A stretch of DNA of 64,000 bases from Onchocerca volvulus. Its lineage: Eukaryota; Nematoda; Chromadorea; Rhabditida; Onchocercidae. The position numbers and the translations under genes are program-made. Where the stretch lies: contig HG738136.1 in the NCBI GenBank assembly GCA_000499405.2, positions 2,396,646 through 2,460,645 of the forward strand, in the 5' to 3' direction. The notes beneath the pieces were generated by a model. That model was not told the DNA's origin, made no database searches, and saw nothing but the letters and a program-made list of their open reading frames with translations. Below are positions 63,874-64,000 of the stretch, piece by piece (position 1 is the first letter of the stretch; the number at the start of each line of letters is the position of its first letter).

Positions 63874-64000
63874 GAAAAAGAACTTAATTACTTGAACCAA
63901 CTTGGAAAAGTAATACTCGTGACTAATTACCTAATCAACAAATGCAATGTCATCATTAGACAATCAAGCAATAATTAAACAAATCTAAGTATTATAAAAC
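63874..64000. other. Window edge upstream of COX4
   Basis: The last 127 bases, AT-rich, upstream of the COX4 trans-splice acceptor; presumably promoter or outron sequence. Nothing else was seen. Confidence 0.4.

Overview
The window is a stretch of nematode nuclear genome, most probably from a filarial or other spirurid (clade III) worm. The evidence is strong AT richness with long homopolymer runs, genes broken into many 60-300 bp exons by AT-rich introns of a few hundred bases, and a TTTCAG-type acceptor just upstream of many start codons, as expected for spliced-leader trans-splicing. No bacterial genes, CRISPR array, rRNA or convincing tRNA was seen. I assembled gene models by hand from splice sites, reading frame and remembered family sequences; exon coordinates are in each entry.

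Layout. 757-11598 (+): 3' part of a large HEAT-type BIG/ARFGEF3-like protein whose 5' end is outside the window. 12001-28515 (-): four genes head to tail, the KEOPS kinase TP53RK/Bud32, the 60S assembly factor NSA2, a HAPSTR1 (C16orf72) homologue, and the 15-exon mitochondrial trifunctional protein alpha subunit HADHA. 28524-34107: repeat-rich, with one small two-exon gene for a 63-residue single-pass membrane protein. 34108-46989 (+): BBSome subunit BBS9, then a secreted BMPER/crossveinless-2-like protein (five VWC modules plus a von Willebrand D domain). 48541-63865 (-): IMP3 (U3 snoRNP), an unrecognised 365-residue protein, VPS35L (retriever) and COX4.

Most genes are conserved housekeeping genes: tRNA t6A modification (TP53RK), ribosome biogenesis (NSA2, IMP3), mitochondrial energy metabolism (HADHA, COX4) and membrane or ciliary trafficking (ARFGEF3-like, BBS9, VPS35L). 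Neighbours do not form an obvious pathway. The two same-strand minus blocks could be partly co-transcribed, but spacings of about 0.75-2 kb do not prove it.

Most worth a second look: a near-consensus RFX/DAF-19 X-box 85 bases before the BBS9 start codon; the unrecognised 365-aa gene; the 63-aa membrane protein; two short terminal-inverted-repeat elements; two intronic foldbacks, one a perfect 19-bp hairpin; a candidate solo LTR; a GC-rich island upstream of HAPSTR1; a 41-bp perfect tandem duplication that copies a VPS35L 5' splice site; and unusual or unresolved splice junctions in the ARFGEF3-like and BMPER-like genes. I found no evidence of a wholly new multi-gene system.
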